The notes: a model not told the origin generated them from the sequence alone. A stretch of DNA of 64,000 nt from Bacteroides sp. 43_108 (GCA_001915545.1 MNQS01000002.1:47530-111529), one strand, 5' to 3'. Counted from the first letter of the stretch, positions 1 to 9,953 are shown. Numbers and translations: made by a program.

Positions 1-1
1 C

Positions 2-1072
2 CTGGGTTATATAAACCTGTCCAGCTTTACAGAAAACTGTTCGTCAGAAGTGAGAAAAGCAGTCATCAATCTTAAGAATCAGGGAGCCAAGGCCATAGTA
101 CTCGACCTCAGAGGCAATGGTGGCGGACTTCTGCAGGAAGCAGTCGACATCGTGAACCTGTTTGTTCCGAAAGGCCATGAGATTGTTTCTACAAAAGGAA
201 AAATCAAAGCAGCCAACTCTATATACAAGACTTCGTCTGAACCGCTGGATACAGACATTCCGTTGGCAATTCTCGTAAACTCGGGTACTGCATCGGCTGC
301 CGAAATCGTTTCAGGTTCGCTTCAGGACCTTGACCGAGGTGTAGTAGTAGGCACACGCACCTACGGAAAAGGACTCGTTCAGACACCGAGACCACTGCCG
401 TACAACGGAAGTCTGAAGCTTACATCTTCAAAATACTACATTCCTAGCGGACGCTGCATTCAGGCTATCGACTACAAGAACCGCCGCGAGGCTCATTCTG
501 ACGGACGCATACCTGACAGTCTTACCACAGTATTCCACACTGCCGGCGGACGCGAGGTACGCGACGGCGGAGGAATCACTCCTGATATAGAAGTAAAGCA
601 CGACACACTTCCAAATCTGCTTTTCTACCTCTCAAACGACGATGTGCTGGTCGACTATGCCACCCGCTACGTGCAGACACACGATGCTCCTTCATCGGTA
701 GCACAGTTCAAGCTAACCGACGCCGACTACGAGGAGTTCAAGAAAATGACAATAGACAGCGGATTCACATACGACCGACTCAGCGGCAAGAGGCTTGAAG
801 AGCTCCGCAAGGTGGCAGACTTTGAAGGTTATCTCGACGATGCAAAAGAAGAATTCGCCACACTGGAGAAGAAGCTCGAGCACAACCTGTCGAAAGAACT
901 TGACCACTTCAGAAGAGACATAGAAAAAATTGTTTCGCAGGAAATCATAAAGAGATATTTCTACCAGCGAGGCATCATTGAGGAACAGCTCAAGGATGAC
1001 GAAGACCTCAAGGCAGCACAGAAGATTCTCAATTCGCCTGACGAATACAAGAGCATACTGGGCAAGAAGTAA
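2..1072 (+). CDS. S41 family C-terminal processing peptidase, 5' end outside window
   Basis: This is the C-terminal part of a periplasmic serine protease of family S41 (tail-specific/CTPase type). The frame is open to the window edge, reading L-G-Y-I-N-L before the first GTG at 50, so the gene starts outside and the GTG is internal. Counted from that GTG, the substrate-strand motif DLRGNGGG is at about 19-26, the nucleophile Ser82 in NSGTASAAE and the general-base Lys107 in TYGKG, so the Ser/Lys dyad is complete. The PDZ domain and signal peptide must lie upstream. The C-terminal ~150 residues are helical and charged, as in Bacteroidetes CTPases. The 139-residue membrane protein follows 37 bp downstream and may be co-transcribed. 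The family cleaves protein C-termini in envelope quality control; the substrate here is unknown. Confidence 0.93.
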   Translation: MGYINLSSFTENCSSEVRKAVINLKNQGAKAIVLDLRGNGGGLLQEAVDIVNLFVPKGHEIVSTKGKIKAANSIYKTSSEPLDTDIPLAILVNSGTASAAEIVSGSLQDLDRGVVVGTRTYGKGLVQTPRPLPYNGSLKLTSSKYYIPSGRCIQAIDYKNRREAHSDGRIPDSLTTVFHTAGGREVRDGGGITPDIEVKHDTLPNLLFYLSNDDVLVDYATRYVQTHDAPSSVAQFKLTDADYEEFKKMTIDSGFTYDRLSGKRLEELRKVADFEGYLDDAKEEFATLEKKLEHNLSKELDHFRRDIEKIVSQEIIKRYFYQRGIIEEQLKDDEDLKAAQKILNSPDEYKSILGKK

Positions 1073-1109
1073 AACAACAGCAAAACCAAACGATTAAAAC
1101 TTATATATA

Positions 1110-1529
1110 ATGAGCATAAACAACAAAGCGGCGAAAGCCAACAAACGCTTCCTCGTAGGAATAGTGATTCTCGCAGTGGTAATGCTCTTCGCAGTAGGAG
1201 CACTGCTGGTACTCTCCCTCAAGTCCAAGGCAGGTGCAGAGGATATACCGGAAGACTACAAGTACGACATTGCATTCTCAAGCCTCGTATGGGGTGACTC
1301 TCTCGACGTAGCAGTAAACGGCACAGTGGTATTCTCAGGAACAGTGCAGAAAGGCACTGCCAGCGAATGCTATGCCCCGGGCAACGACACAGGAAACGTG
1401 ATAAGCATCTGCGACCTGAAGACAGGAAAGACTTTCAACTACAATCTTCCTGACGAAGGAAGCTACGTAGCCGTTGAAAGAGATGATTCAGTCATATCAA
1501 TCATGACAAAATCGTTCCACGAACTTTAA
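1110..1529 (+). CDS. small membrane-anchored hypothetical protein
   Basis: 139 residues, no family recognised. A basic N-terminus (residues 1-13) is followed by one hydrophobic helix at about 14-36 (LVGIVILAVVMLFAVGALLVL) and then a ~100-residue soluble, probably periplasmic, domain rich in beta-forming residues. This looks like a single-pass N-in anchor or an uncleaved signal. It follows the S41 protease gene on the same strand with a 37-bp gap and is followed by a strong inverted repeat, so the two genes probably form a unit. Its composition matches its neighbours and no overlapping frame is better, so I regard the ORF as real, but nothing in the sequence gives a function. Confidence 0.75.
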   Translation: MSINNKAAKANKRFLVGIVILAVVMLFAVGALLVLSLKSKAGAEDIPEDYKYDIAFSSLVWGDSLDVAVNGTVVFSGTVQKGTASECYAPGNDTGNVISICDLKTGKTFNYNLPDEGSYVAVERDDSVISIMTKSFHEL

Positions 1530-1572
1530 TACTTCTCTGTCGGCCCTACGCTGACAGCATCACACATAACAG

Positions 1573-1620
1573 TCCCCGAATGAAAGTAAGGCAAATCGGC
1601 ATTATGCTTTCATTCGGGGA
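1573..1620 (+). terminator. 14-bp perfect inverted repeat after the S41 operon
   Basis: The arms TCCCCGAATGAAAG (1573-1586) and CTTTCATTCGGGGA (1607-1620) are perfectly complementary with a 20-nt loop. It lies 43 bp after the stop at 1529. There is no clean T-run (TTGCTGTATATAT follows), so it is a terminator or mRNA-stabilising hairpin. The rest of the gap, 1621-1789, shows nothing I can identify. Confidence 0.7.
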
Positions 1621-1794
1621 TTGCTGTATATATGCTTGCCCAGACATTATGTCAGACACATTCAGCTTCACACATCAAAGCATAAGAGCACTATACTTGC
1701 ATGCCGGCACACATTGCAGCTTATATATGCCTGACACTACTGCATAAGATGAAATTCAGCAATAAAAGTAAGTCAGCAGTAACAAAAAAATGAC

Positions 1795-1802
1795 TAAATT
1801 TG
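1795..1802 (+). promoter_or_regulatory. -7 box (TAAATTTG) for gpmI
   Basis: TAAATTTG matches the Bacteroidetes -7 consensus TAnnTTTG and sits 59 bp before the ATG at 1862. Its presence inside the longer open frame that begins at 1790 argues that the 24 extra codons are leader rather than protein. A clear -33 TTG is not visible. Confidence 0.6.
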
Positions 1803-1861
1803 CAGTCAAGAACAAACCAGGCATTCTTACAGATGCCGCAACTATAAAAACAGAAATATTT

Positions 1862-3394
1862 ATGGGAAAGAAAGCACTTTTGATGATTCTCGACGGATGG
1901 GGAATCGGTTCTCACGGAAAAGGAGATGTTATCTTCAGCACACCGACACCATGCATTGACAAACTGACATCCGAAAACCCTCACTCACAGCTCCAGGCCA
2001 GCGGCGAAAACGTAGGTCTGCCTGACGGACAGATGGGAAACTCTGAGGTCGGTCACCTCAATATCGGTGCAGGACGCATCGTTTATCAGGATCTGGTGAA
2101 GATCAACCGCGCATGCAAGGACGGAAGCATCATGCAGAACCCTGAAATCGTTGCGGCATACGAATACGCAAAGAAGAACAACAAGAGCCTCCACCTCATG
2201 GGACTCACATCAAACGGTGGTGTTCACTCATCACTCGAACACCTCTTCAAGCTCATCGACATCGCTAAGGAGTACGGTATCGAAAATACATACGTACACT
2301 GCTTCATGGACGGACGCGACACCGACCCTAAGAGCGGAAAAGGCTTCATCGAAGCACTGCAGAAGCACTGCGACGAGCAGACTGGCGCTATAGCTTCAAT
2401 CATCGGACGTTTCTACGCAATGGACCGCGACAAGCGCTGGAACCGTATCAAGGTGGCTTACGACCTTCTCGTTGAAGGCAAGGGACGTCAGTGCACAGAT
2501 ATGGTTGAAGGAGTTCAGAGCTGCTACGACAGCGATTCTGAAGACCACAAGAACACAGACGAGTTCATGGAACCGCTCGTAAACGCAAACGTTGACGGAA
2601 GAATCAAGGAAGGCGATGCTGTAATCTTCTTCAACTACCGCAACGACCGTGCAAAGGAGCTCACAGTTGTACTCACACAGCAGGATATGCCGGAAGAAGG
2701 CATGCACACAATACCAGGTCTGCACTACTGCTGCATGACTCCGTATGATGCAAGCTTCACAGGAGTACACATTCTCTTCCCTAAGGAGAACGTAAGCAAC
2801 ACTCTCGGTGAATATCTCAGCTCAAAGGGACTCAAGCAGCTCCACACTGCAGAAACTGAGAAGTATGCACACGTAACATTCTTCTTCAACGGCGGACGCG
2901 AAACTCCATACGACGGCGAAGAGCGTATACTCGTTGCATCTCCAAGGGTTGCAACCTACGACCTCAAGCCTGAAATGAGCGCATTCGAAGTTAAGGACAA
3001 GCTCGTTGCTGCTATCAAGGAGAACAAGTATGACTTCATCGTAGTAAACTTCGCAAACGGCGATATGGTAGGCCACACAGGCGTCTACGAGGCTATCGAG
3101 AAGGCTGTCAAGGCTGTCGATACTTGCGTAGGTGAGGTTGTTGCTGCAGCAAGCGCTACAGGCTACGAGACAATCATCATAGCTGACCACGGCAATGCCG
3201 ACAACGCTATCAATGCAGACGGTACACCTAACACTGCACACTCACTCAATCCTGTTCCGTTCATCTACATCACAGAGAACAAGAACGCAAAGGTAAGCGA
3301 CGGTATCCTTGCAGATGTTGCACCAAGCATCCTGCACATCATGGGTCTCGAACAGCCTTCAGAAATGACAGGAAAGAACCTTATTGAAGACTAA
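1862..3394 (+). CDS. gpmI: 2,3-bisphosphoglycerate-independent phosphoglycerate mutase
   Basis: Interconverts 3- and 2-phosphoglycerate in glycolysis and gluconeogenesis, in the cytoplasm, using two Mn ions and a phosphoserine intermediate. The 510-residue protein is full length for the family. It begins [14 protein letters not shown] with metal ligand Asp11. The phosphorylated Ser61 lies in [10 protein letters not shown], and the C-terminal metal motif ADHGNADN is near residue 445. The open frame continues 24 codons upstream to 1790, but those codons contain the promoter box and no family similarity, so I chose ATG 1862. It is a monocistronic plus-strand gene, bounded downstream by a terminator and facing the minus-strand nuo operon. 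Confidence 0.97.
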   Translation: MGKKALLMILDGWGIGSHGKGDVIFSTPTPCIDKLTSENPHSQLQASGENVGLPDGQMGNSEVGHLNIGAGRIVYQDLVKINRACKDGSIMQNPEIVAAYEYAKKNNKSLHLMGLTSNGGVHSSLEHLFKLIDIAKEYGIENTYVHCFMDGRDTDPKSGKGFIEALQKHCDEQTGAIASIIGRFYAMDRDKRWNRIKVAYDLLVEGKGRQCTDMVEGVQSCYDSDSEDHKNTDEFMEPLVNANVDGRIKEGDAVIFFNYRNDRAKELTVVLTQQDMPEEGMHTIPGLHYCCMTPYDASFTGVHILFPKENVSNTLGEYLSSKGLKQLHTAETEKYAHVTFFFNGGRETPYDGEERILVASPRVATYDLKPEMSAFEVKDKLVAAIKENKYDFIVVNFANGDMVGHTGVYEAIEKAVKAVDTCVGEVVAAASATGYETIIIADHGNADNAINADGTPNTAHSLNPVPFIYITENKNAKVSDGILADVAPSILHIMGLEQPSEMTGKNLIED

Positions 3395-3456
3395 TACAGC
3401 ATGTGCTGAACAATACATGTTCAGACAGACAAAATAAACTTCAATACACTTTACCG

Positions 3457-3498
3457 GAAAGGGAAACGGGCGCAAAAGTCTGTTTCCCTTTCTTTTTT
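3457..3498 (+). terminator. rho-independent terminator of gpmI
   Basis: GAAAGGGAAAC (3457-3467) pairs with GTTTCCCTTTC (3482-3492) and is followed directly by a run of six T. It is 63 bp after the gpmI stop. Confidence 0.9.
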
Positions 3499-3679
3499 GC
3501 CCACTCCAACAACACGCGCCGGGCGTTCTAACAATAAGTCCAATCAGAGTTAACATCACAGCAATCAATTGCTAGTACAGACGGACGCAATTCATAGTAC
3601 AGATGAAAAACATTCATAACTCGGACACAAACATACAGCGCACACGCGAAACGCCATTATTCTAAAGCATAAAACAAAT

Positions 3680-3717
3680 GCGTGCCGTCCCTCACAAAAA
3701 AATGAGAAACGGCACGC
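3680..3717 (-). terminator. terminator of the nuo operon
   Basis: GCGTGCCGT (3680-3688) pairs with ACGGCACGC (3709-3717), with an inner CTCA/TGAG pair. Read on the minus strand it follows the nuoN stop at 3747 by 29 bp and is followed by ATTTGTTTT. Between the two terminators (3499-3679) I see no gene; it contains one isolated GC-rich GGGCGTTCT. Confidence 0.85.
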
Positions 3718-3746
3718 ACACGGCTTACGCGTCAAACGTGACAGAA

Positions 3747-5165
3747 TCAAATCTGCGCAGCGTTGAACATGTATGTATATATGGTCGAACAGAGTCCGAC
3801 AACCATAAGTGCAAGTGTACAAAGAAGAAGGCTCCAGCGCATCGGACGACGGCAACGGAAATGCTGCAGAGGTTCGTCGGACGGCGAGATGTATATGGCC
3901 TTCACAATAAGCATGTAGTAGTAGAGCGACACAACCGTGTTGATGAGCGCGATAAACACAACAATCCAGTGGCCGGCCTTAAATGCAGCCGCAAATACGA
4001 AGAACTTCGAGAAGAAGCCTGCGAACGGCGGTATACCGGCAAGCGAGAAGAGAGCTATCGTCATCACGAACGAAAGCTTAGGATTGGTTGAATAGAGCGC
4101 ACGGCATGTATCCATGGTGACAGGTGCCTGAGTCTTTGCCTCAATGGCTGTTATGGCACCGAAGATGGCCATGTTGGCGAATACATATACGAACACGTAG
4201 TACACGAGCGATGCCATTCCCTGAGACGATGGATTGAGTGCGGCAAGCACAATATATCCAGCCTGTGAAATACTGCTGTATGCCATGAATCGCTTGAGGT
4301 CGTGCTGAAGTATTGCAAAGAGGTTGGCAACCGTGATAGATGCAACAATCAGAATGCTGAGCACAAGGCTGTATTCGTCGGCCATTGGAAAAAACACGTG
4401 CTTGAGCACTATGACTAGTGTAAATGCTGCGGCACCCTTTGATACTACAGAAAGGTATGCACTTACTGGAGTAGGCGCACCCTGGTATACGTCAGGTGTC
4501 CATGCGTGGAACGGCACAAGGCTTAGCTTGAATCCGAGTCCGGCAAGGAAGAGCACCATCGCCATAATTTGCAGAGGCGATGCAGTCAGCATCTGATGCA
4601 TGTCGGCAAAATAGGTCGTTCCGCATGTTGCAAAAAGAAACGACACACCATAGAGCATCATGGCCGAAGAGAACATGGAGTTGAGAATGAACTTGGCTCC
4701 TGCTTCAGCGCTGGTGTGGCGAAACTTGTCGAAAGCTGCAAGACATGCCAATGGAATGCTGGCAAGCTCGAGACCTACGTAGAGCATCATCATGCTTCCG
4801 GCGCTGACCATGAAATAAGCTCCGAGAAGAGTTGTCATAATTATAATATAGAACTCACCGGCGCGTTCGCGCATATCGTCGCGCGAAAGCCATGCACCTG
4901 TCTGCATGAACACGATGAGCGAAGCCAATGTAAGTACTGTCTTAATCACCGATGTGATAGGCGAAGAATAGTACATTCCTCCGAATGCCTGTCCCTCGAA
5001 AGGTATGGCACTTACCACCAGCGGCAGGAGCATGAACACACATGCCAGTCCCTGAAGAAGACGGTAGCGCGGACGCTTGATGGCTATGTCGGCCACGAGC
5101 ACCACGATTATCGCCACAAGCAGGCTTATCTCTGCCCGCAGATTATATAAAACTGATATATCCAT
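3747..5165 (-). CDS. nuoN: NADH-quinone oxidoreductase-type complex I subunit N
   Basis: Antiporter-like proton-pumping subunit of respiratory complex I in the inner membrane. It has 472 residues, almost entirely hydrophobic, with the usual ~14 transmembrane helices. The Proton_antipo_M core is recognisable by the GLGFKLSLVPFHAWTPDVY stretch and the FMAYSSISQAGY stretch. It is the last gene of the nuo operon, 50 bp after nuoM, and is followed by a terminator. Translation starts at the ATG complement at 5163-5165. Family length is normal and I see no disruption. It works with NuoL and NuoM as one of three pump modules. Confidence 0.96.
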   Translation of the reverse strand: MDISVLYNLRAEISLLVAIIVVLVADIAIKRPRYRLLQGLACVFMLLPLVVSAIPFEGQAFGGMYYSSPITSVIKTVLTLASLIVFMQTGAWLSRDDMRERAGEFYIIIMTTLLGAYFMVSAGSMMMLYVGLELASIPLACLAAFDKFRHTSAEAGAKFILNSMFSSAMMLYGVSFLFATCGTTYFADMHQMLTASPLQIMAMVLFLAGLGFKLSLVPFHAWTPDVYQGAPTPVSAYLSVVSKGAAAFTLVIVLKHVFFPMADEYSLVLSILIVASITVANLFAILQHDLKRFMAYSSISQAGYIVLAALNPSSQGMASLVYYVFVYVFANMAIFGAITAIEAKTQAPVTMDTCRALYSTNPKLSFVMTIALFSLAGIPPFAGFFSKFFVFAAAFKAGHWIVVFIALINTVVSLYYYMLIVKAIYISPSDEPLQHFRCRRPMRWSLLLCTLALMVVGLCSTIYTYMFNAAQI

Positions 5166-5215
5166 AATCGATTTTGTTATATTGTCGGTTTATTGATGGA
5201 CTTGTACAGCGGATG

Positions 5216-6697
5216 TCACCGCATAATGTGCGAAATGACAGGTTCTACGCCTCCGCTGATGATGTTGCTGAACCAGAACGGAGCAAATCCTATTGCCGCG
5301 ATGGAAATGACCAGACAGATGACAGCCATTCGCTCGTCCCAGCGTGCATCGGTGAGCTTGAGGTGCTCAGGGTCAGTGCATGTTCCATAGAGTATTCGGC
5401 CTACAACACGCAGGATGTAGACAGCTGTTATGACGATGCTCGATGCTGCCACTATGGTGCATACGCGATGGAAAGTGTCGGCGTTCTGGAACGAACCTAC
5501 AAACACAGTCATCTCTGCAACGAATCCGCTGAAACCAGGAAGTCCGAGGTTGGCAAGACCGGCAACAACGTAACCGGCTGAAAGGAACGGCATGATGCGC
5601 ATGAGTCCGCGCAGACGGCGGATATCACGTGTATGCGTACGCCCGTATATCATACCGATGAGGGCGAAGAAGAGAGCCGTGGTAAGACCGTGGCTGAGCA
5701 TCTGGAGCACACCACCGGTAGCACTGACGCGTGTACCCATAAGCAAAGCGAAGAGCACGAGTCCGCAGTGGCTCACCGAAGAGTAAGCATTGATATACTT
5801 GAGGTCGGTCTGAACGACAGCTCCAAACGCACCGTATACGACAGAAATTGTTGTGAGCACAAGGAAGAAGTCTCCCCAGATGTCAAGTCCCTCAGGCATG
5901 AGATACATAGCTATGCGGAAACATCCGTAACCACCAAGTTTCATGAGCACACCGGCATGAAGCATAGACACTGCTGTAGGTGCCGAAGCATGACCGTCAG
6001 GGCTCCATGTATGGAATGGGAAGAGAGCACCGAGCACTCCGAAGCCGACAAATACAAGCGGGAAGAAAATACGCTGAAGGTGCACCGGTATGGTGTGCTG
6101 CGCAATCTCCTGCACGTTCATAGTCGTTGCTCCCGCACCGTAGTATATTCCAAGTATACCGATGAGAAGGAGAGCAGAACCACCCATGAGCATGAGCGTA
6201 AGTTTCATGGCTGCATATTCCTTGCGTCCGCTACCCCACACACCGATAAGAAGGAACATAGGGATGAGTGCAACCTCGTAGAACATGAACATGGTGAAGA
6301 GGTCGGTCGAGATGAAGAATCCAAACACACCAACGCTCAGGAGGGTGAACCACATGAAATATTCCTTAGTGAGCGGCTGAAGTCTCCACGAAGCAAAAGT
6401 ACCAGTAAATACAATCATTGAGCTGAGCAGCAGCATGACGAGCGAAATGCCGTCGATTCCGACAGAGCAGCATATATTCATTGGGGCGTACCACACGAAA
6501 CTGTCGACGAAAAGCATCTCGTCAGTGATTCCTGCACGGCGCATGCCCAAAAACTCTACAACAACATAGATCGACAGCACCAGCAGAGCTGACGAACCAG
6601 TCACCATAACTCCCCTGACCTGATTGACATTTCTCGCGGCCCAAAGTCCGAGAAGCATCAGCAAGGGTATCAGAACGAAAATGCCTAGTATATTCAT
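5216..6697 (-). CDS. nuoM: complex I subunit M
   Basis: Membrane antiporter-like subunit of complex I. It has 493 residues, many transmembrane helices, the conserved lysine/histidine segment FPFHTWSPDGHASAPTAVSM, and the YSSVSHCG segment shared with NuoN and NuoL. Its ATG overlaps the nuoL stop by 4 bp (ATGA), indicating translational coupling. It pumps protons (possibly Na+ in some anaerobes) across the inner membrane, driven by quinone reduction in the peripheral arm. Nothing is missing relative to the family. Confidence 0.96.
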   Translation of the reverse strand: MNILGIFVLIPLLMLLGLWAARNVNQVRGVMVTGSSALLVLSIYVVVEFLGMRRAGITDEMLFVDSFVWYAPMNICCSVGIDGISLVMLLLSSMIVFTGTFASWRLQPLTKEYFMWFTLLSVGVFGFFISTDLFTMFMFYEVALIPMFLLIGVWGSGRKEYAAMKLTLMLMGGSALLLIGILGIYYGAGATTMNVQEIAQHTIPVHLQRIFFPLVFVGFGVLGALFPFHTWSPDGHASAPTAVSMLHAGVLMKLGGYGCFRIAMYLMPEGLDIWGDFFLVLTTISVVYGAFGAVVQTDLKYINAYSSVSHCGLVLFALLMGTRVSATGGVLQMLSHGLTTALFFALIGMIYGRTHTRDIRRLRGLMRIMPFLSAGYVVAGLANLGLPGFSGFVAEMTVFVGSFQNADTFHRVCTIVAASSIVITAVYILRVVGRILYGTCTDPEHLKLTDARWDERMAVICLVISIAAIGFAPFWFSNIISGGVEPVISHIMR

Positions 6698-8586
6698 AAG
6701 AAGAACAGAGTTATTAATGTCAAAATGATTATACCTCCGAGGAAGTACAGAGTGTAGGTCTGAACTCTACCGTTCTGCAGAGGCTGTATGCTCTCACCCG
6801 CTGCATTGGCACACCAGGCAAGGAAATTCATGAATTGGTCTATGACATGGCGGTCAAACCACGCGATTGGTGTGGAAACGCAACGGAAGATAATCTTCTT
6901 TGTCACAAACATCCATACCTCATCCATATAGAAGCGCTTGTAGGCCGCACGATGGAGCTTGCTGAAACGGCGTCCGAGCATATCGGCAACCGGCTGATTG
7001 GAACGTCCGTACATCCACACAGCAAGCAGTATGGCAACAACTGCCACTACAACGCTGGTACATGCCACCTGCATTTCCATCTCAGTGTCGAAGCTCTGTC
7101 CGTCGGCCGAAACAAAATGGCCGAAAGGAATGAATCCGGCAACAATAGTTACAAGAGCAAGGAATACGAGCGGGAAAGTCATTGTGACAGGCGCCTCGTG
7201 AGGCACGTGCTCGGCATGAAGTTCCTTGTTCTCATGTCCGAAGAATATGTTGCAGTAGAGACGGAACATATAGAAAGCCGTCATTCCGGCAATGGCAGTC
7301 ATAATCCAGCCCATGACAGGACTGAAGGCAAAACATGCCGCGAGAATTTCGTCCTTTGAGAAGAATCCTGAGAACGGAGGTATACCCGATATGGCAAGAC
7401 ATGCTATGAAGAATGTGATGCTTGTTACAGGCATATATTTGTGCAGGCCTCCCATTGAAGACATCTCGTTGCTGTGTACTGCATGTATGATACATCCGGC
7501 ACCGAGGAAGAGAAGAGCCTTGAACATGGCGTGTGTGAAGAGGTGGAACATTGAGGCCATGTAGCCGAGTCCGCCAGCTTCAGGTACATCAGATGCGCAT
7601 ACGCCGAGCGATACCATCATGAAGCCAATCTGAGAAATGGTTGAGAAGGCAAGCACACGCTTGATGTCGCTCTGCGCACAAGCTACGGAAGCAGCATAGA
7701 ACGCTGTGAACGCGCCCACGTAAGCAACCCAATGGAGCACATCGGGAGCATAGGCGATGAAGAGCGGGAACATGCGTGCAACGAGGTATACACCGGCAAC
7801 AACCATTGTGGCGGCATGGATAAGCGCCGACACCGGAGTCGGACCCTCCATTGCATCAGGAAGCCAGATGTGGAGAGGGAACATGGCACTCTTGCCGGCA
7901 CCGCCGACAAACATAAGACCGAGCGCCCAAGGAAGAATCATGGCAGCCTGTGCCAGACGGCTCTCTTCCGGAGTGAACGAGAATGTTCCTGCATAATAGC
8001 CGTAGAGAAGTATACCTACAAGGAAACCGAAGTCGGCAAAACGCGTAACGATAAATGCCTTCTTTGAAGCGAGTATAGCCTCAGGCTTGGTGTAATAGAA
8101 TCCGATGAGGAGGTAAGAAGAAACTCCCACGAGCTCCCAAAATACATACATCTGGAAGATGTTGGTTGCTACCACAAGTCCAAGCATTGAGAATGTGAAA
8201 AGCGAAAGGAAAGCATAGTAGCGCTGAAAACCGCGCTCGCCCTTCATGTATCCGAAAGAATAGATGTGCACCATCAGCGACACTGTAGAGATAACGATGA
8301 GCATCATTACAGATATAGGGTCGAGCATGATGCCCATGTCGATGTGCAGGTCGGATGTGAACGGCAGCCACTGGAAGTCCATCGGAACTACCGTCGGATA
8401 AAGGCCTGCCTCGTTTCTGCCTGCAGAAAAATAGCTGAAGGCGGTGAAATAGCTCACCAGAGCCACGAGCGCAAGCGATATGGTGCCGATTATGCCCGCC
8501 AAGCGGTGAGACATTTTCATACCGGCCAGTGCCAATATAAGAAAGCTCAGGAAAGGCAGGACTAGAATTAATATTGTATATTCCAT
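6694..8586 (-). CDS. nuoL: complex I subunit L
   Basis: Largest antiporter-like subunit of complex I, 630 residues. The N-terminal oxidoreductase domain and the Proton_antipo_M domain (LMFVGGAGKSAMFPLHIWLP and AFSTISQIGFMM) are present. A C-terminal region ends in a hydrophobic helix (TLYFLGGIIILTLITLFFL), which in NuoL anchors the long lateral amphipathic helix running along NuoM and NuoN. It follows nuoK by 26 bp and overlaps nuoM by 4 bp. Full length for the family. Confidence 0.97.
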   Translation of the reverse strand: MEYTILILVLPFLSFLILALAGMKMSHRLAGIIGTISLALVALVSYFTAFSYFSAGRNEAGLYPTVVPMDFQWLPFTSDLHIDMGIMLDPISVMMLIVISTVSLMVHIYSFGYMKGERGFQRYYAFLSLFTFSMLGLVVATNIFQMYVFWELVGVSSYLLIGFYYTKPEAILASKKAFIVTRFADFGFLVGILLYGYYAGTFSFTPEESRLAQAAMILPWALGLMFVGGAGKSAMFPLHIWLPDAMEGPTPVSALIHAATMVVAGVYLVARMFPLFIAYAPDVLHWVAYVGAFTAFYAASVACAQSDIKRVLAFSTISQIGFMMVSLGVCASDVPEAGGLGYMASMFHLFTHAMFKALLFLGAGCIIHAVHSNEMSSMGGLHKYMPVTSITFFIACLAISGIPPFSGFFSKDEILAACFAFSPVMGWIMTAIAGMTAFYMFRLYCNIFFGHENKELHAEHVPHEAPVTMTFPLVFLALVTIVAGFIPFGHFVSADGQSFDTEMEMQVACTSVVVAVVAILLAVWMYGRSNQPVADMLGRRFSKLHRAAYKRFYMDEVWMFVTKKIIFRCVSTPIAWFDRHVIDQFMNFLAWCANAAGESIQPLQNGRVQTYTLYFLGGIIILTLITLFFL

Positions 8587-8612
8587 AGAAAAATCGTGAT
8601 AATGTGTTTATA

Positions 8613-8930
8613 TTAACCCTTCATATCTGATATGTCGTCTGTGACGATGTGACGCAGATTGCGATAGACATTAATAATTATGGCTATGGCAACAGCAGTC
8701 TCCGCAGCGGCAATGGCAATGCCGAAGAGGCTGAAGAAATGTCCCTCAAGATGTTCAGGATAGATATAACGATTGAACACAGCGAAATTGATGTTTGTAG
8801 CATTGAGCATGAGCTCTACTGATATCAGCAGTGCGAGCAGGTTCTTGCGTGTGAAGAATCCGTAGACTCCGCAGAACATCATGACCGTACTGATGACAAG
8901 ATAATGTACGACGTGTATTTCCAGTTCCAT
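8613..8930 (-). CDS. nuoK: complex I subunit K
   Basis: Small membrane subunit of complex I, 105 residues with three transmembrane helices. It carries the family acidic residues within membrane helices (the SVELMLNATN region and AIAAAETAVAIAI), which relay protons between the quinone site and the pump subunits. It lies 2 bp after nuoJ and 26 bp before nuoL. Confidence 0.97.
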   Translation of the reverse strand: MELEIHVVHYLVISTVMMFCGVYGFFTRKNLLALLISVELMLNATNINFAVFNRYIYPEHLEGHFFSLFGIAIAAAETAVAIAIIINVYRNLRHIVTDDISDMKG

Positions 8931-8932
8931 AA

Positions 8933-9466
8933 TTATTTCTCCTTTGTTTGTTTCTTATCTTTTCGGGCTATCATTATCGCACCAATCATGCACGACAGAA
9001 GCAGAACTCCAATGACCTCAAACGGAAGTACAAACTGATACTTGCCTGTTCCGACAAGGGCATGACCGATTTCCTTTGTAGGAAGCTCTACGCCCTGCGG
9101 TATCGTATTTACGACGAAACCGTTAGTAACTATGAGGAACAATACAAGCGCAGCGCCCGCAATGGTCGTCAGCAGCACACAGAACAGCTTTGAACGGCTG
9201 ATGTGGTACTTCATGTTGCGGTCAGACTTTGTCAGAAGTATTGAAAACACATACAGAACGACGATACCTCCGGCGTAGACCATCAGCTGAACGGCGCTGA
9301 GATAGTTGTAGCCAAGAAGTCCGTAGATGACACCAGTACCAAAAAGCACAAACAGCAGATACGTTGCCGAGTGCAGAATCTTTCCGGCCGTAACGGCCAT
9401 GACGGAGCAGAAAAGTATTCCTGCGCCCACCACGTAGAAGAATATTTCCTGAAGTGATAATTCCAT
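8933..9466 (-). CDS. nuoJ: complex I subunit J
   Basis: Membrane subunit of complex I, 177 residues with five predicted helices (N-terminal FFYVVGAGILFCSVMAV, then YLLFVLFGTGVIYGLLGY, and QLMVYAGGIVVLYVFSILL, which includes the conserved third helix with its pi-bulge region). The tail is basic (ARKDKKQTKEK). It lies between nuoI (4-bp gap) and nuoK (2-bp gap). Confidence 0.96.
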   Translation of the reverse strand: MELSLQEIFFYVVGAGILFCSVMAVTAGKILHSATYLLFVLFGTGVIYGLLGYNYLSAVQLMVYAGGIVVLYVFSILLTKSDRNMKYHISRSKLFCVLLTTIAGAALVLFLIVTNGFVVNTIPQGVELPTKEIGHALVGTGKYQFVLPFEVIGVLLLSCMIGAIMIARKDKKQTKEK

Positions 9467-9470
9467 AATA

Positions 9471-9941
9471 CTAATTATTAGCGAGTGAAGATCCTTCGTG
9501 GTTCAGTGTCAGCAGCAGCTTGTCCTTCTCGAACACGGCATTCTCGAAATCATTGGTGAATCCGATGGCGTGATGAGGGCAAACATTGACGCAGAGTTCG
9601 CAGAACATGCATGAACCAAGATTATACTCATATTTCAACAAAACCTTTTTCTTCTTTCCGTCCTCGCCTTCGCGCATCTCGCTCTGTATGCGGATGGTTC
9701 CGTTGGGACAATTCATCTGACACAGACCGCATGCCACGCAGTTGTGATGGTTTGACTCATCGTGAAACATCACAAGCTTGGCGCGGTGGCGCTCAGGTAT
9801 ATGAAGAGTCGTATGACGATTCTCCGGATACTGCTCGGTGACATTCTTCTGCAGGAACACCTTCATAGAAGTGCGCATACCAATCAGAAGACTCTTTATG
9901 CCGGAAGCATATCCCTCAAAATATTCCTTTATACTGCTCAT
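9471..9941 (-). CDS. nuoI: complex I 2x[4Fe-4S] ferredoxin-like subunit I
   Basis: Peripheral-arm subunit carrying clusters N6a and N6b, which pass electrons to NuoB. Taking ATG at 9939-9941 (MSSIKEYF) gives 156 residues; a GTG four codons upstream is open but less likely. The two binding motifs are Cys68-x2-Cys71-x2-Cys74-x3-Cys78-Pro and Cys111-x2-Cys114-x2-Cys117-x3-Cys121-Pro, both intact. Because the NADH module NuoEFG is not encoded in the operon, NuoI would be the entry point for electrons from another donor such as ferredoxin or flavodoxin. That donor is inference from other 11-subunit complexes. Confidence 0.95.
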   Translation of the reverse strand: MSSIKEYFEGYASGIKSLLIGMRTSMKVFLQKNVTEQYPENRHTTLHIPERHRAKLVMFHDESNHHNCVACGLCQMNCPNGTIRIQSEMREGEDGKKKKVLLKYEYNLGSCMFCELCVNVCPHHAIGFTNDFENAVFEKDKLLLTLNHEGSSLANN

Positions 9942-9953
9942 TTGTAAATACAC

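Noticed and set aside
50..52. GTG as a start of the S41 protease
   Set aside because: The frame is open upstream to the window edge and the catalytic domain requires more N-terminal sequence.
3511..3535. GC-rich GGGCGTTCT resembling one unit of the 22-bp arrays
   Set aside because: Sites 22 bp on either side match only weakly (5 of 9 or fewer), so there is no array; a single chance match.
3678..9193. Many long open frames on the plus strand opposite nuo genes
   Set aside because: They are Cys/His/Arg-rich shadows of transmembrane genes without family features, promoters or plausible composition.
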